DNA of 64,000 nucleotides from Siphonodentalium dalli (taxonomy: Eukaryota; Mollusca; Scaphopoda; Gadilida; Siphonodentaliidae): contig CP136063.1 in assembly GCA_032622095.1 (NCBI GenBank), positions 270,127,426-270,191,425 on the forward strand, given 5' to 3'. The translations under genes were made by a program, and so were the position numbers. Of the stretch, positions 28,301 to 41,065 are shown one piece after another. Positions within the stretch are counted from its first letter, which is position 1, and each line of letters begins with the position of its first letter. Under the pieces are notes generated by a model. It searched no databases and had not been told where the DNA came from. It saw only the letters and a list, made by a program, of their open reading frames with translations.

Positions 28301-31300
28301 TCACCCACGGATATCCTAAGAGATGGCAAATAAGAAATCGACAAATTTTGAAGGAAATTTCGTATAGTTTGAACATTTAGTGGCACAATCTGTCGCTATA
28401 TGGCCACATAATCACCATTTCTACCCGCCTTACAGAAAACCCGGACCAGTTGACCGCCGGTTGACCACCCACGGATATCCTGGGGGATGGCAAATAAGAA
28501 ATCGACCAATTTTGAAGGAAATTTCGTATAGTTTGAACATTTAGTGGCACAAGCTGTCGCTATATGGCCACATAATCACCATTTCTACCCGCCTTACCGA
28601 AAAATCCGGACCAGTTGACCGTCGGTTGACCACCCACGGATATCCTGGGGGGATGGCAAATAAGAAATCGACCAATTTTGAAGGAAATTTCGTATAGTTT
28701 GAACATTTAATGGCACAAGCTGTCGCTATATGGCCACATAATCACCATTTCTACCCGCCTTACAGAAAACCCGGACCAGTTGACGGTCGGTTGACCACCC
28801 ACGGATATCCTGGGGGATGGCAAATAAGAAATCGACAAATTTTGAAGGAAATTTCGTATAGTTTGAACATTTAGTGGCACAAGCTGTCGCTATATGGCCG
28901 CATAATCACAATTTCTACCCGCCTTACAGAAAACCCGGACCAGTTGACGGTCGGTTGACCACCCACGGATATCCTGGGGGGATGGCAAATAAGGAATCGA
29001 CCAATTTTGAAGGAAATTTCGTATAGTTTGAACATTTAGTGGCACAAGCTGTCGCTATATGGCCACATAATCACAATTTCTTCCCGACTTACAGAAAATC
29101 CGGACCAGTTGACCGTCGGCTGACCACCCACGGATATCCTGGGGGGATGGCAAATAAGAAATCGACCAATTTTGAAGGAAATTTCGTATTGTTTGAACAT
29201 TTAGTGGCACAAGCTGTCGCTATATGGCCACATAATCACCATTTCTACCCGTCTTACAGAAAATCCGGACCAGTTGACCGTCGGTTGACCACCCACGGAT
29301 ATCCTGGGGGGATGGCAAATAAGAAATCGACCAATTTTGAAAGAAATTTCGTATAGTTTGAACATTTAGTGGCACAAGCTGTCGCTATATGGCCACATAA
29401 TCACCATTTCTACCCGTCTTACAGAAAATCCGGACCAGTTGACCGTCGGTTGACCACCCACGGATATCCTGGGGGGATGGCAAATAAGAAATCGACCAAT
29501 TTTGAAAGAAATTTCGTATAGTTTGAACATTTAGTGGCACAAGCTGTCGCTATATGGCCACATAATCACCATTTCTACCCGCCTTACAGAAAATCCGGAC
29601 CAGTTGACGGTCGGTTGACCACCCACGGATATCCTGGGGGGATGGCAAATAAGAAATCGACAAATTTTGAAGGAAATTTCGTATAGTTTGAACATTTAGT
29701 GGCACAATTTGTCGCTATATGGCCACATAATCACCATTTCTACCCGCCTTACAGAAAACCCGGACCAGTTGACCGTCGGTTGACCACCCACGGATATCCT
29801 GGGGGATGGCAAATAAGAAATCGACCAATTTTGAAGGAAATTTCGTATAGTTTGAACATTTAGTGGCACAAGCTGTCGCTATATGGCCACATAATCACAA
29901 TTTCTACCCGCCTTACAGAAAACCCGGACCAGTTGACGGTCGGTTCACCACCCACGGATATCCTGGGGGGATGGCAAATAAGAAATCGACCAATTTTGAA
30001 GGAAATTTCGTATAGTTTGAACATTTAGTGGCACAAGCTGTCGCTATATGGCCACATAATCACTATTTCTACCCGTCTTACAGAAAATCCGGACCAGTTG
30101 ACCGTCGGTTGACCACCCACGGATATCCTGGGGGGATGGCAAATAAGAAATCGACCAATTTTGAAAGAAATTTCGTATAGTTTGAACATTTAGTGGCACA
30201 AGCTGTCGCTATATGGCCACATAATCACCATTTCTACCCGTCTTACAGAAAATCCGGACCAGTTGACCGTCGGTTGACCACCCACGGATATCCTGGGGGG
30301 ATGGCAAATAAGAAATCGACCAATTTTGAAAGAAATTTCGTATAATTTGAACATTTAGTGGCACAAGCTGTCGCTATATGGCCACATAATCACCATTTCT
30401 ACCCGTCTTACAGAAATCCGGACCAGTTGACCGTCGGTTGACCACCCACGGATATCCTGGGGGGATGGCAAATAAGAAATCGACCAATTTTGAAAGAAAT
30501 TTCGTATAGTTTGAACATTTAGTGGCACAAGCTGTCGCTATATGGCCACATAATCACAATTTCAACCCGCCTTACAGAAAACGCGGACCAGTTGACCGTC
30601 GGTTGACCACCCACGGATATCCTGGGGGGATGGCAAATAAGAAATCGACAAATTTTGAAGGAAATTTCGTATAGTTTGAACATTTAGTGGCACAAGCTGT
30701 CGCTATATGGCCACATAATCACAATTTCTACCCGCCTTACAGAAAACCCGGACCAGTTGACGGTCGGTTGACCACCCACGGATATCCTGGGGGGATGGCA
30801 AATAAGAAATCGACCAATTTTGAAGGAAATTTCGTATAGATTGAACATTTAGTGGCACAATCTGTCGCTATGTGGCCGCATAATCACAATTTCTTCCCGC
30901 CTTACAGAAAATCCGGACCAGTTGACCGTCAGTTGACCACCCACGGATATCCTGGGGGGATGGCAAATAAGAAATCGACCAATTTTGAAGGAAATTTCGT
31001 ATAGTTTGAACATTTAGTGGCACAAGCTGTCGCTATATGGCCACATAATCACCATTTCTACCCGCCTTACAGAAAACCAGGACCAGTTGACCGTCGGATG
31101 ACCAGCCACGGATACCCTGGGGGGATGGCAAATAAGAAATCGACCAATTTTGAAGGAAATTTCGTATAGTTTGAACATTTAGTTGCACAATCTGTCGCTA
31201 TATGGCCACATAATCACCATTTCTACCCGCCTTACAGAAAACCCGGACCAGTTGACCGTCGGTTGACCACCCACGGATATCCTAAGGGATGGCAAATAAG

Positions 31301-34300
31301 AAATCGACAAATTTTGAAGGAAATTTCGTATAGTTTGAACATTTAGTGGCACAATCTGTCGCTATATGGCCACATAATCACCATTTCTACCCGCCTTACA
31401 GAAAACCCGGACCAGTTGACCGTCGGTTGACCACCCACGGATATCCTGGGGGATGGCAAATAAGAAATCGACCAATTTTGAAGGAAATTTCGTATAGTTT
31501 GAACATTTAGTGGCACAAGCTGTCTCTATATGGCCACATAATCACCATTTCTACCCGCCTTACCGCAAAATCCGGACCAGTTGACCGTCGGTTGACCACC
31601 CACGGATATCCTGGGGGGATGGCAAATAAGAAATCGACCAATTTTGAAGGAAATTCCTATAGTTTGAACATTTAGTGGCACAAGCTGTCGCTATATGGCC
31701 ACATAATCACCATTTCTACCCGCCTTACAGAAAACCCGGACCAGTTGGCGGTCGGTTGACCACCCACGGATATCCTGGGGGGATGGCAATTAAGAAATAG
31801 ACCAATTTTGAAGGAAATTTCGTATAGTTTGAACATTTAGTGGCACAAGCTGTCGCTATATGGCCGCATAATCACAATTTCTACCCGCCTTACAGAAAAT
31901 CCGGACCCGTTGACGGTCGGTTGACCACCCACGGATATCCTGGGGGGATGGCAAATAAGGAATCGACCAATTTTGAAGGAAATTTCGTATAGTTTGAACA
32001 TTTAGTGGCACAAGCTGTCGCTATATGGCCACATAATCACAATTTCTTCCCGACTTACAGAAAATCCGGACCAGTTGACCGTCGGCTGACCACCCACGGA
32101 TATCCTGGGGGGATGGCAAATAAGAAATCGACCAATTTTGAAGGAAATTTCGTATTGTTTGAACATTTAGTGGCACAAGCTGTCGCTATATGGCCACATA
32201 ATCACCATTTCTACCCGTCTTACAGAAAATCCGGACCAGTTGACCGTCGGTTGACCACCCACGGATATCCTGGGGGGATGGCAAATAAGAAATCGACCAA
32301 TTTTGAAAGAAATTTCGTATAGTTTGAACATTTAGTGGCACAAGCTGTCGCTATATGGCCACATAATCACCATTTCTACCCGTCTTACAGAAAATCCGGA
32401 CCAGTTGACCGTCGGTTGACCACCCACGGATATCCTGGGGGGATGGCAAATAAGAAATCGACCAATTTTGAAAGAAATTTCGTATAGTTTGAACATTTAG
32501 TGGCACAAGCTGTCGCTATATGGCCACATAATCACCATTTCTACCCGCCTTACAGAAAATCCGGGCCAGTTGACGGTCGGTTGACCACCCACGGATATCC
32601 TAAGGGATGGCAAATAAGAAATCGACAAATTTTGAAGGAAATTTCGTATAGTTTGAACATTTAGTGGCACAATCTGTCGCTATATGGCCACATAATCACC
32701 ATTTCTACCCGCCTTACAGAAAACCCGGACCAGTTGACCGTCGGTTGACCACCCACGGATATCCTGGGGGATGGCAAATAAGAAATCCACCAATTTTGAA
32801 GGAAATTTCGTATAGTTTGAACATTTAGTGGCACAAGCTGTCGCTATATGGCCACATAATCACAATTTCTACCCGCCTTACAGAAAACCCGGACCAGTTG
32901 ACGGTCGGTTCACCACCCACGGATATCCTGGGGGGATGGCAAATAAGAAATCGACCAATTTTGAAGGAAATTTCGTATAGTTTGAACATTTAGTGGCACA
33001 AGCTGTCGCTATATGGCCACATAATCACTATTTCTACCCGTCTTACAGAAAATCCGGACCAGTTGACCGTCGGTTGACCACCCACGGATATCCTGGGGGG
33101 ATGGCAAATAAGAAATCGACCAATTTTGAAAGAAATTTCGTATAGTTTGAACATTTAGTGGCACAAGCTGTCGCTATATGGCCACATAATCACCATTTCT
33201 ACCCGTCTTACAGAAAATCCGGACCAGTTGACCGTCGGTTGACCACCCACGGATATCCTGGGGGGATGGCAAATAAGAAATCGACCAATTTTGAAAGAAA
33301 TTTCGTATAGTTTGAACATTTAGTGGCACAAGCTGTCGCTATATGGCCACATAATCACCATTTCTACCCGTCTTACAGAAAATCCGGACCAGTTGACCGT
33401 CGGTTGACCACCCACGGATATCCTGGGGGGATGGCAAATAAGAAATCGACCAATTTTGAAAGAAATTTCGTATAGTTTGAACATTTAGTGGCACAAGCTG
33501 TCGCTATATGGCCACATAATCACAATTTCTACCCTCCTTACAGAAAACGCGGACCAGTTGACCGTCGGTTGACCACCCACGGATATCCTGGGGGAATGGT
33601 AAATAAGAAATCGACAAATTTTGAAGGAAATTTCGTATAGTTTGAACATTTAGTGGCACAAGCTGTCGCTATATGGCCACATAATCACAATTTCTACCCG
33701 CCTTACAGAAAACCCGGACCAGTTGACGGTCGGTTGACCACCCACGGATATCCTGGGGGGATGGCAAATAAGAAATCGACCAATTTTGAAGGAAATTTCG
33801 TATAGTTTGAACATTTAGTGGCACAAGCTGTCGCTATGTGGCCGCATAATCACAATTTCTTCCCGCCTTACAGAAAATCCGGACCAGTTGACCGTCGGTT
33901 GACCACCCACGGATATCCTGGGGGGATGGCAAATAAGAAATCGACCAATTTTGAAGGAAATTTCGTATAGTTTGAACATTTAGTGGCACAAGCTGTCGCT
34001 ATATGGCCACATAATCACCATTTCTACCCGCCTTACAGAAAACCAGGACCAGTTGACCGTCGGATGACCAGCCACGGATACCCTGGGGGGATGGCAAATA
34101 AGAAATCGACCAATTTTGAAGGAAATTTCGTATAGTTTGAACATTTAGTTGCACAATCTGTCGCTATATGGCCACATAATCACCATTTCTACCCGCCTTA
34201 CAGAAAACCCGGACCAGTTGACCGTCGGTTGACCACCCACGGATATCCTAAGGGATGGCAAATAAGAAATCGACAAATTTTGAAGGAAATTTCGTATAGT

Positions 34301-37300
34301 TTGAACATTTAGTGGCACAATCTGTCGCTATATGGCCACATAATCACCATTTCTACCCGCCTTACAGAAAACCCGGACCAGTTGACCGTCGGTTGACCAC
34401 CCACGGATATCCTGGGGGATGGCAAATAAGAAATCGACCAATTTTGAAGGAAATTTCGTATAGTTTGAACATTTAGTGGCACAAGCTGTCTCTATATGGC
34501 CACATAATCACCATTTCTACCCGCCTTACCGCAAAATCCGGACCAGTTGACCGTCGGTTGACCACCCACGGATATCCTGGGGGGATGGCAAATAAGAAAT
34601 CGACCAATTTTGAAGGAAATTCCTATAGTTTGAACATTTAGTGGCACAAGCTGTCGCTATATGGCCACATAATCACCATTTCTACCCGCCTTACAGAAAA
34701 CCCGGACCAGTTGGCGGTCGGTTGACCACCCACGGATATCCTGGGGGGATGGCAATTAAGAAATCGACCAATTTTGAAGGAAATTTCGTATAGTTTGAAC
34801 ATTTAGTGGCACAGGCTGTCGCTATATGGCCACATAATCACCATTTCTAGCCGCCTTACCGAAAAATCCGGACCAGTTGACCGTCGGTTGACCACCCACT
34901 GATATCCTGGGGGGATGGCAAATAAGAAATCGACAAATTTTGAAGGAAATTTCGTATATTTTGAATATTTAGTGGCACAAGCTGTCGCTATATGGCCACA
35001 TAATCACCATTTCTACCCGCCTTACAGAAAATCCGGACCCGTTGACGGTCGGTTGACCACCCACGGATATCCTGGGGGGATGGCAAATAAGGAATCGACC
35101 AATTTTGAAGGAAATTTCGTATAGTTTGAACATTTAGTGGCACAAGCTGTCGCTATATGGCCACATAATCACAATTTCTTCCCGACTTACAGAAAATCCG
35201 GACCAGTTGACCGTCGGCTGACCACCCACGGATATCCTGGGGGGATGGCAAATAAGAAATCGACCAATTTTGAAGGAAATTTCGTATTGTTTGAACATTT
35301 AGTGGCACAAGCTGTCGCTATATGGCCACATAATCACCATTTCTACCCGTCTTACAGAAAATCCGGACCAGTTGACCGTCGGTTGACCACCCACGGATAT
35401 CCTGGGGGGATGGCAAATAAGAAATCGACCAATTTTGAAAGAAATTTCGTATAGTTTGAACATTTAGTGGCACAAGCTGTCGCTATATGGCCACATAATC
35501 ACCATTTCTACCCGTCTTACAGAAAATCCGGACCAGTTGACCGTCGGTTGACCACCCACGGATATCCTGGGGGGATGGCAAATAAGAAATCGACCAATTT
35601 TGAAAGAAATTTCGTATAGTTTGAACATTTAGTGGCACAAGCTGTCGCTATATGGCCACATAATCACCATTTCTACCCGCCTTACAGAAAATCCGGGCCA
35701 GTTGACGGTCGGTTGACCACCCACGGATATCCTAAGGGATGGCAAATAAGAAATCGACAAATTTTGAAGGAAATTTCGTATAGTTTGAACATTTAGTGGC
35801 ACAATCTGTCGCTATATGGCCACATAATCACCATTTCTACCCGCCTTACAGAAAACCCGGACCAGTTGACCGTCGGTTGACCACCCACGGATATCCTGGG
35901 GGATGGCAAATAAGAAATCCACCAATTTTGAAGGAAATTTCGTATAGTTTGAACATTTAGTGGCACAAGCTGTCGCTATATGGCCACATAATCACAATTT
36001 CTACCCGCCTTACAGAAAACCCGGACCAGTTGACGGTCGGTTCACCACCCACGGATATCCTGGGGGGATGGCAAATAAGAAATCGACCAATTTTGAAGGA
36101 AATTTCGTATAGTTTGAACATTTAGTGGCACAAGCTGTCGCTATATGGCCACATAATCACTATTTCTACCCGTCTTACAGAAAATCCGGACCAGTTGACC
36201 GTCGGTTGACCACCCACGGATATCCTGGGGGGATGGCAAATAAGAAATCGACCAATTTTGAAAGAAATTTCGTATAGTTTGAACATTTAGTGGCACAAGC
36301 TGTCGCTATATGGCCACATAATCACCATTTCTACCCGTCTTACAGAAAATCCGGACCAGTTGACCGTCGGTTGACCACCCACGGATATCCTGGGGGGATG
36401 GCAAATAAGAAATCGACCAATTTTGAAAGAAATTTCGTATAGTTTGAACATTTAGTGGCACAAGCTGTCGCTATATGGCCACATAATCACCATTTCTACC
36501 CGTCTTACAGAAAATCCGGACCAGTTGACCGTCGGTTGACCACCCACGGATATCCTGGGGGGATGGCAAATAAGAAATCGACCAATTTTGAAAGAAATTT
36601 CGTATAGTTTGAACATTTAGTGGCACAAGCTGTCGCTATATGGCCACATAATCACAATTTCTACCCTCCTTACAGAAAACGCGGACCAGTTGACCGTCGG
36701 TTGACCACCCACGGATATCCTGGGGGAATGGTAAATAAGAAATCGACAAATTTTGAAGGAAATTTCGTATAGTTTGAACATTTAGTGGCACAAGCTGTCG
36801 CTATATGGCCACATAATCACAATTTCTACCCGCCTTACAGAAAACCCGGACCAGTTGACGGTCGGTTGACCACCCACGGATATCCTGGGGGGATGGCAAA
36901 TAAGAAATCGACCAATTTTGAAGGAAATTTCGTATAGTTTGAACATTTAGTGGCACAAGCTGTCGCTATGTGGCCGCATAATCACAATTTCTTCCCGCCT
37001 TACAGAAAATCCGGACCAGTTGACCGTCGGTTGACCACCCACGGATATCCTGGGGGGATGGCAAATAAGAAATCGACCAATTTTGAAGGAAATTTCGTAT
37101 AGTTTGAACATTTAGTGGCACAAGCTGTCGCTATATGGCCACATAATCACCATTTCTACCCGCCTTACAGAAAACCAGGACCAGTTGACCGTCGGATGAC
37201 CAGCCACGGATACCCTGGGGGGATGGCAAATAAGAAATCGACCAATTTTGAAGGAAATTTCGTATAGTTTGAACATTTAGTTGCACAATCTGTCGCTATA

Positions 37301-38160
37301 TGGCCACATAATCACCATTTCTACCCGCCTTACAGAAAACCCGGACCAGTTGACCGTCGGTTGACCACCCACGGATATCCTAAGGGATGGCAAATAAGAA
37401 ATCGACAAATTTTGAAGGAAATTTCGTATAGTTTGAACATTTAGTGGCACAATCTGTCGCTATATGGCCACATAATCACCATTTCTACCCGCCTTACAGA
37501 AAACCCGGACCAGTTGACCGTCGGTTGACCACCCACGGATATCCTGGGGGATGGCAAATAAGAAATCGACCAATTTTGAAGGAAATTTCGTATAGTTTGA
37601 ACATTTAGTGGCACAAGCTGTCTCTATATGGCCACATAATCACCATTTCTACCCGCCTTACCGCAAAATCCGGACCAGTTGACCGTCGGTTGACCACCCA
37701 CGGATATCCTGGGGGGATGGCAAATAAGAAATCGACCAATTTTGAAGGAAATTCCTATAGTTTGAACATTTAGTGGCACAAGCTGTCGCTATATGGCCAC
37801 ATAATCACCATTTCTACCCGCCTTACAGAAAACCCGGACCAGTTGGCGGTCGGTTGACCACCCACGGATATCCTGGGGGGATGGCAATTAAGAAATCGAC
37901 CAATTTTGAAGGAAATTTCGTATAGTTTGAACATTTAGTGGCACAGGCTGTCGCTATATGGCCACATAATCACCATTTCTAGCCGCCTTACCGAAAAATC
38001 CGGACCAGTTGACCGTCGGTTGACCACCCACTGATATCCTGGGGGGATGGCAAATAAGAAATCGACAAATTTTGAAGGAAATTTCGTATATTTTGAATAT
38101 TTAGTGGCACAAGCTGTCGCTATATGGCCACATAATCACCATTTCTACCCGCCTTACAGA
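25246..38160. repeat. Four-copy ~3-kb higher-order repeat (18-23 monomers)
   Basis: Four successive blocks begin at about 25246, 29039, 32005 and 35137, with lengths of 3793, 2966, 3132 and about 3020 bp. A TGTCTCTATATGG variant marks each block, at 27732, 31523, 34488 and 37620. Other shared marks are TTCCCGACTTAC, GTATTGTTTGAAC, GGTTCACCACC, CACTATTTC, ATGTGGCCGC, GGATGACCAGCC and GGCAATTAAGAA. Blocks three and four are nearly identical over 3132 bp. Block two lacks one monomer relative to them. Block one has additional monomers and a private 6-bp insertion. The 3132-bp breakpoint falls inside a monomer (about 35028/38160). Confidence 0.9.
26217..26222. other. 6-bp CATGTA insertion in one monomer
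   Basis: The usual CGTATAGTTTG reads CGTATACATGTAGTTTG here. The equivalent monomers in the later ~3-kb blocks lack it. It accounts for the offset changing from 3797 to 3791 bp across this point, so it arose after the blocks were duplicated, or was lost from the others. Confidence 0.8.
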
Positions 38161-38960
38161 AAACCCGGACCAGTTGACCGTCGGTTGATCACCCACGGAT
38201 ATCCTAAGAGATGGCAAATAAGAAATCGACAAATTTTGAAGGAAATTTCGTATAGTTTGAACATGTAGTGGCACAATCTGTCGCTATATGGCCACATAAT
38301 CACCATTTCTACCCGCCTTACAGAAAACCCGGACCAGTTGACCGCCGGTTGACCACCCACGGATATCCTGGGGGATGGCAAATAAGAAATCGACCAATTT
38401 TGAAGGAAATTTCGTATAGTTTGAACATTTAGTGGCACAAGCTGTCGCTATATGGCCACATAATCACCATTTCTACCCGCCTTACCGAAAAATCCGGACC
38501 AGTTGACCGTCGGTTGACCACCCACGGATATCCTGGGGGGATGGCAAATAAGAAATCGACCAATTTTGAAGGAAATTCCTATAGTTTGAACATTTAATGG
38601 CACAAGCTGTCGCTATATGGCCACATAATCACCATTTCTACCCGCCTTACAGAAAACCCGGACCAGTTGACGGTCGGTTGACCACCCACGGATATCCTGG
38701 GGGATGGCAAATAAGAAATCGACAAATTTTGAAGGAAATTTCGTATAGTTTGAACATTTAGTGGCACAAGCTGTCGCTATATGGCCGCATAATCACAATT
38801 TCTACCCGCCTTACAAAAAACCCGGACCAGTTGACGGTCGGTTGACCACCCACGGATATCCTGGGGGGATGGCAAATAAGGAATCGACCAATTTTGAAGG
38901 AAATTTCGTATAGTTTGAACATTTAGTGGCACAAGCTGTCGCTATATAGCCACATAATCA
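27900..38960. repeat. Long-range copy, offset about 9888 bp
   Basis: The tract around 27950-28930 matches 37840-38820. TTGGCGGTCGG, GGCAATTAAGAA, TTCTAGCCGCC, TATATTTTGAATATT, TTGATCACCC and CCTAAGAGATGG occur in the same order, with an offset of 9888 bp for the first and for TTGATCACCC. This shows that the ends of the four-copy block share one ancestral flank, and that the internal copies arose by expansion between them. Confidence 0.8.
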
Positions 38961-40613
38961 CAATTTCTTCCCGACTTACAGAAAATCCGGACCAGTTGAC
39001 CGTCGGTTGACCACCTACGGATATCCTGGGGGGATGGCAATTAAGAAATCGACCAATTTTGAAGGAAATTTCGTATAGTTTGAACATTTAGTGGCACAAG
39101 CTGTCGCTATATGGCCACATAATCACCATTTCTACCCGCCTTACAGAAAATTCGGACCAGTTGACCGTCGGCTGACCACCCACGGATATCCTGGGTGATG
39201 GCAAATAAGAAATCGACCAATTTTGAAGGAAATTTCGTATAGTTTGAACATATAGTGGCACAAGCTGTCGCTATATGGCCACATAATCACCATTTCTACC
39301 CGTCTTACAGAAAATCCGGACCAGTTGACCGTCGGTTGACCACCCACGGATATCCTGGGGGGATTGCAAATAAGAAATCGACCAATTTTGAAGGAAATTT
39401 CGTATAGTTTGAACATTTAGTGGCACAAGCTGTCGCTATATGGCCACATAATCACAATTTCTACCCGCCTTACAGAAAACCCGGACCAGTTGACCGCCGG
39501 TTGACCACCCACGGATATCCTGGGGTATGGCAAATAAGAAATCGACCAATTTTGAAGGAAATTTCGTATAGTTTGAACATTTAGTGGCACAAGCTGTCGC
39601 TATATGGCCACATAATCACCATTTCTACCCGCCTTACCGAAAAATCCGGACCAGTTGACCGTCGGTTGACCACCCACGGATATCCTGGGGGGATGGCAAA
39701 TAAGAAATCGACCAATTTTGAAGGAAATTCCTATAGTTTGAACATTTAATGGCACAAGCTGTCGCTATATGGCCACATAATCACCATTTCTACCCGCCTT
39801 ACAGAAAACCCGGACCAGTTGACGGTCGGTTGACCACCCACGGATATCCTGGGGGATGGCAAATAAGAAATCGACAAATTTTGAAGGAAATTTCGTATAG
39901 TTTGAACATTTAGTGGCACAAGCTGTCGCTATATGGCCGCATAATCACAATTTCTACCGCCTTACAAAAAACCCGGACCAGTTGACGGTCGGTTGACCAC
40001 CCACGGATATCCTGGGGGGATGGCAAATAAGGAATCGACCAATTTTGAAGGAAATTTCGTATAGTTTGAACATTTAGTGGCACAAGCTGTCGCTATATAG
40101 CCACATAATCACAATTTCTTCCCGACTTACAGAAAATCCGGACCAGTTGACCGTCGGTTGACCACCCACGGATATCCTGGGGGTATGGCAATTAAGAAAT
40201 CGACCAATTTTGAAGGAAATTTCGTATAATTTGAACATTTAGTGGCACAAGCTGTCGCTATATGGCCACATAATCACCATTTCTACCCGCCTTACAGAAA
40301 ATTCGGACCAGTTGACCGTCGGCTGACCACCCACGGATATCCTGGGTGATGGCAAATAAGAAATCGACCAATTTTGAAGGAAATTTCGTATAGTTTGAAC
40401 ATATAGTGGCACAAGCTGTCGCTATATGGCCACATAATCACCATTTCTACCCGTCTTACAGAAAATCCGGACCAGTTGACCGTCGGTTGACCACCCACGG
40501 ATATCCTGGGGGGATGGCAAATAAGAAATCGACCAATTTTGAAGGAAATTTCGTATAGTTTGAACATTTAGTGGCACAAGCTGTCGCTATATGGCCACAT
40601 AATCACAATTTCT
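38310..40613. repeat. 7-monomer tandem duplication (1152-bp period)
   Basis: Copies at about 38310-39461 and 39462-40613 share ACCGCCGG, CTTACCGAAAAATCC, AAATTCCTATAG with TTTAATGGC, CTTACAAAAAACC, ATATAGCCACAT, AAAATTCGG and CCTGGGTGATGG. Small differences (GGGGGGATGG against GGGTATGG, and one lost C in CTACCGCC near 39956) indicate a slightly older event than the 2476-bp duplication. Confidence 0.88.
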
Positions 40614-40904
40614 ACCCGCCTTACAGAAAACCCGGACCAGTTGACGGTCGGTTGACCACCACGGATATCCTGGGGGGATGGCAAATAAGAAATCGACCAA
40701 TTTTGAAGGAAATTTCGTATAGTTTGAACATTTAGTGGCACAGGCTGTCGCTATATGGCCACATAATCACCATTTCTACCCGCCTTACAGAAAACGCGGA
40801 CCAGTTGACCGTCGGTTGACCACCCACGGATATCCTGGGGGGGGATGGCAAATAAGAAATCGACAAATTTTGAAGGAAATTTCGTATAGTTTGAACATTT
40901 AGTG

Positions 40905-41065
40905 GCACAAGCTGTCGCTATATGGCCACATAATCACAATTTCTACCCGCCTTACAGAAAACCCCGACCAGTTGACCACCCACGGATATCCTGGGGGGAT
41001 GGCAAATAAGAAATCGACCAATTTTGAAGGAAATTTCGTATAGTTTGAACATTTAGTGGCACAAT
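40905..41065. repeat. Monomer with 11-bp deletion between short direct repeats
   Basis: The normal tract has GTTGACC twice, 11 bp apart. Here only one GTTGACC remains before ACCCACGG (at 40971), giving a monomer of about 154 bp. The loss matches slippage or recombination between the two GTTGACC copies. The same lesion is at 50750 in the homologous tract. Confidence 0.9.

Noticed and set aside
12529-32322. Repeated 105-109-codon plus-strand frames in the satellite (for example 12529-12846, 15005-15322, 20946-21275, 29039-29356, 32005-32322)
   Set aside because: They are two satellite monomers read in frame. Their number and ends follow from monomer length and loss of one TAG. G-run changes break the frame freely, and opposite-strand frames of similar length overlap them.
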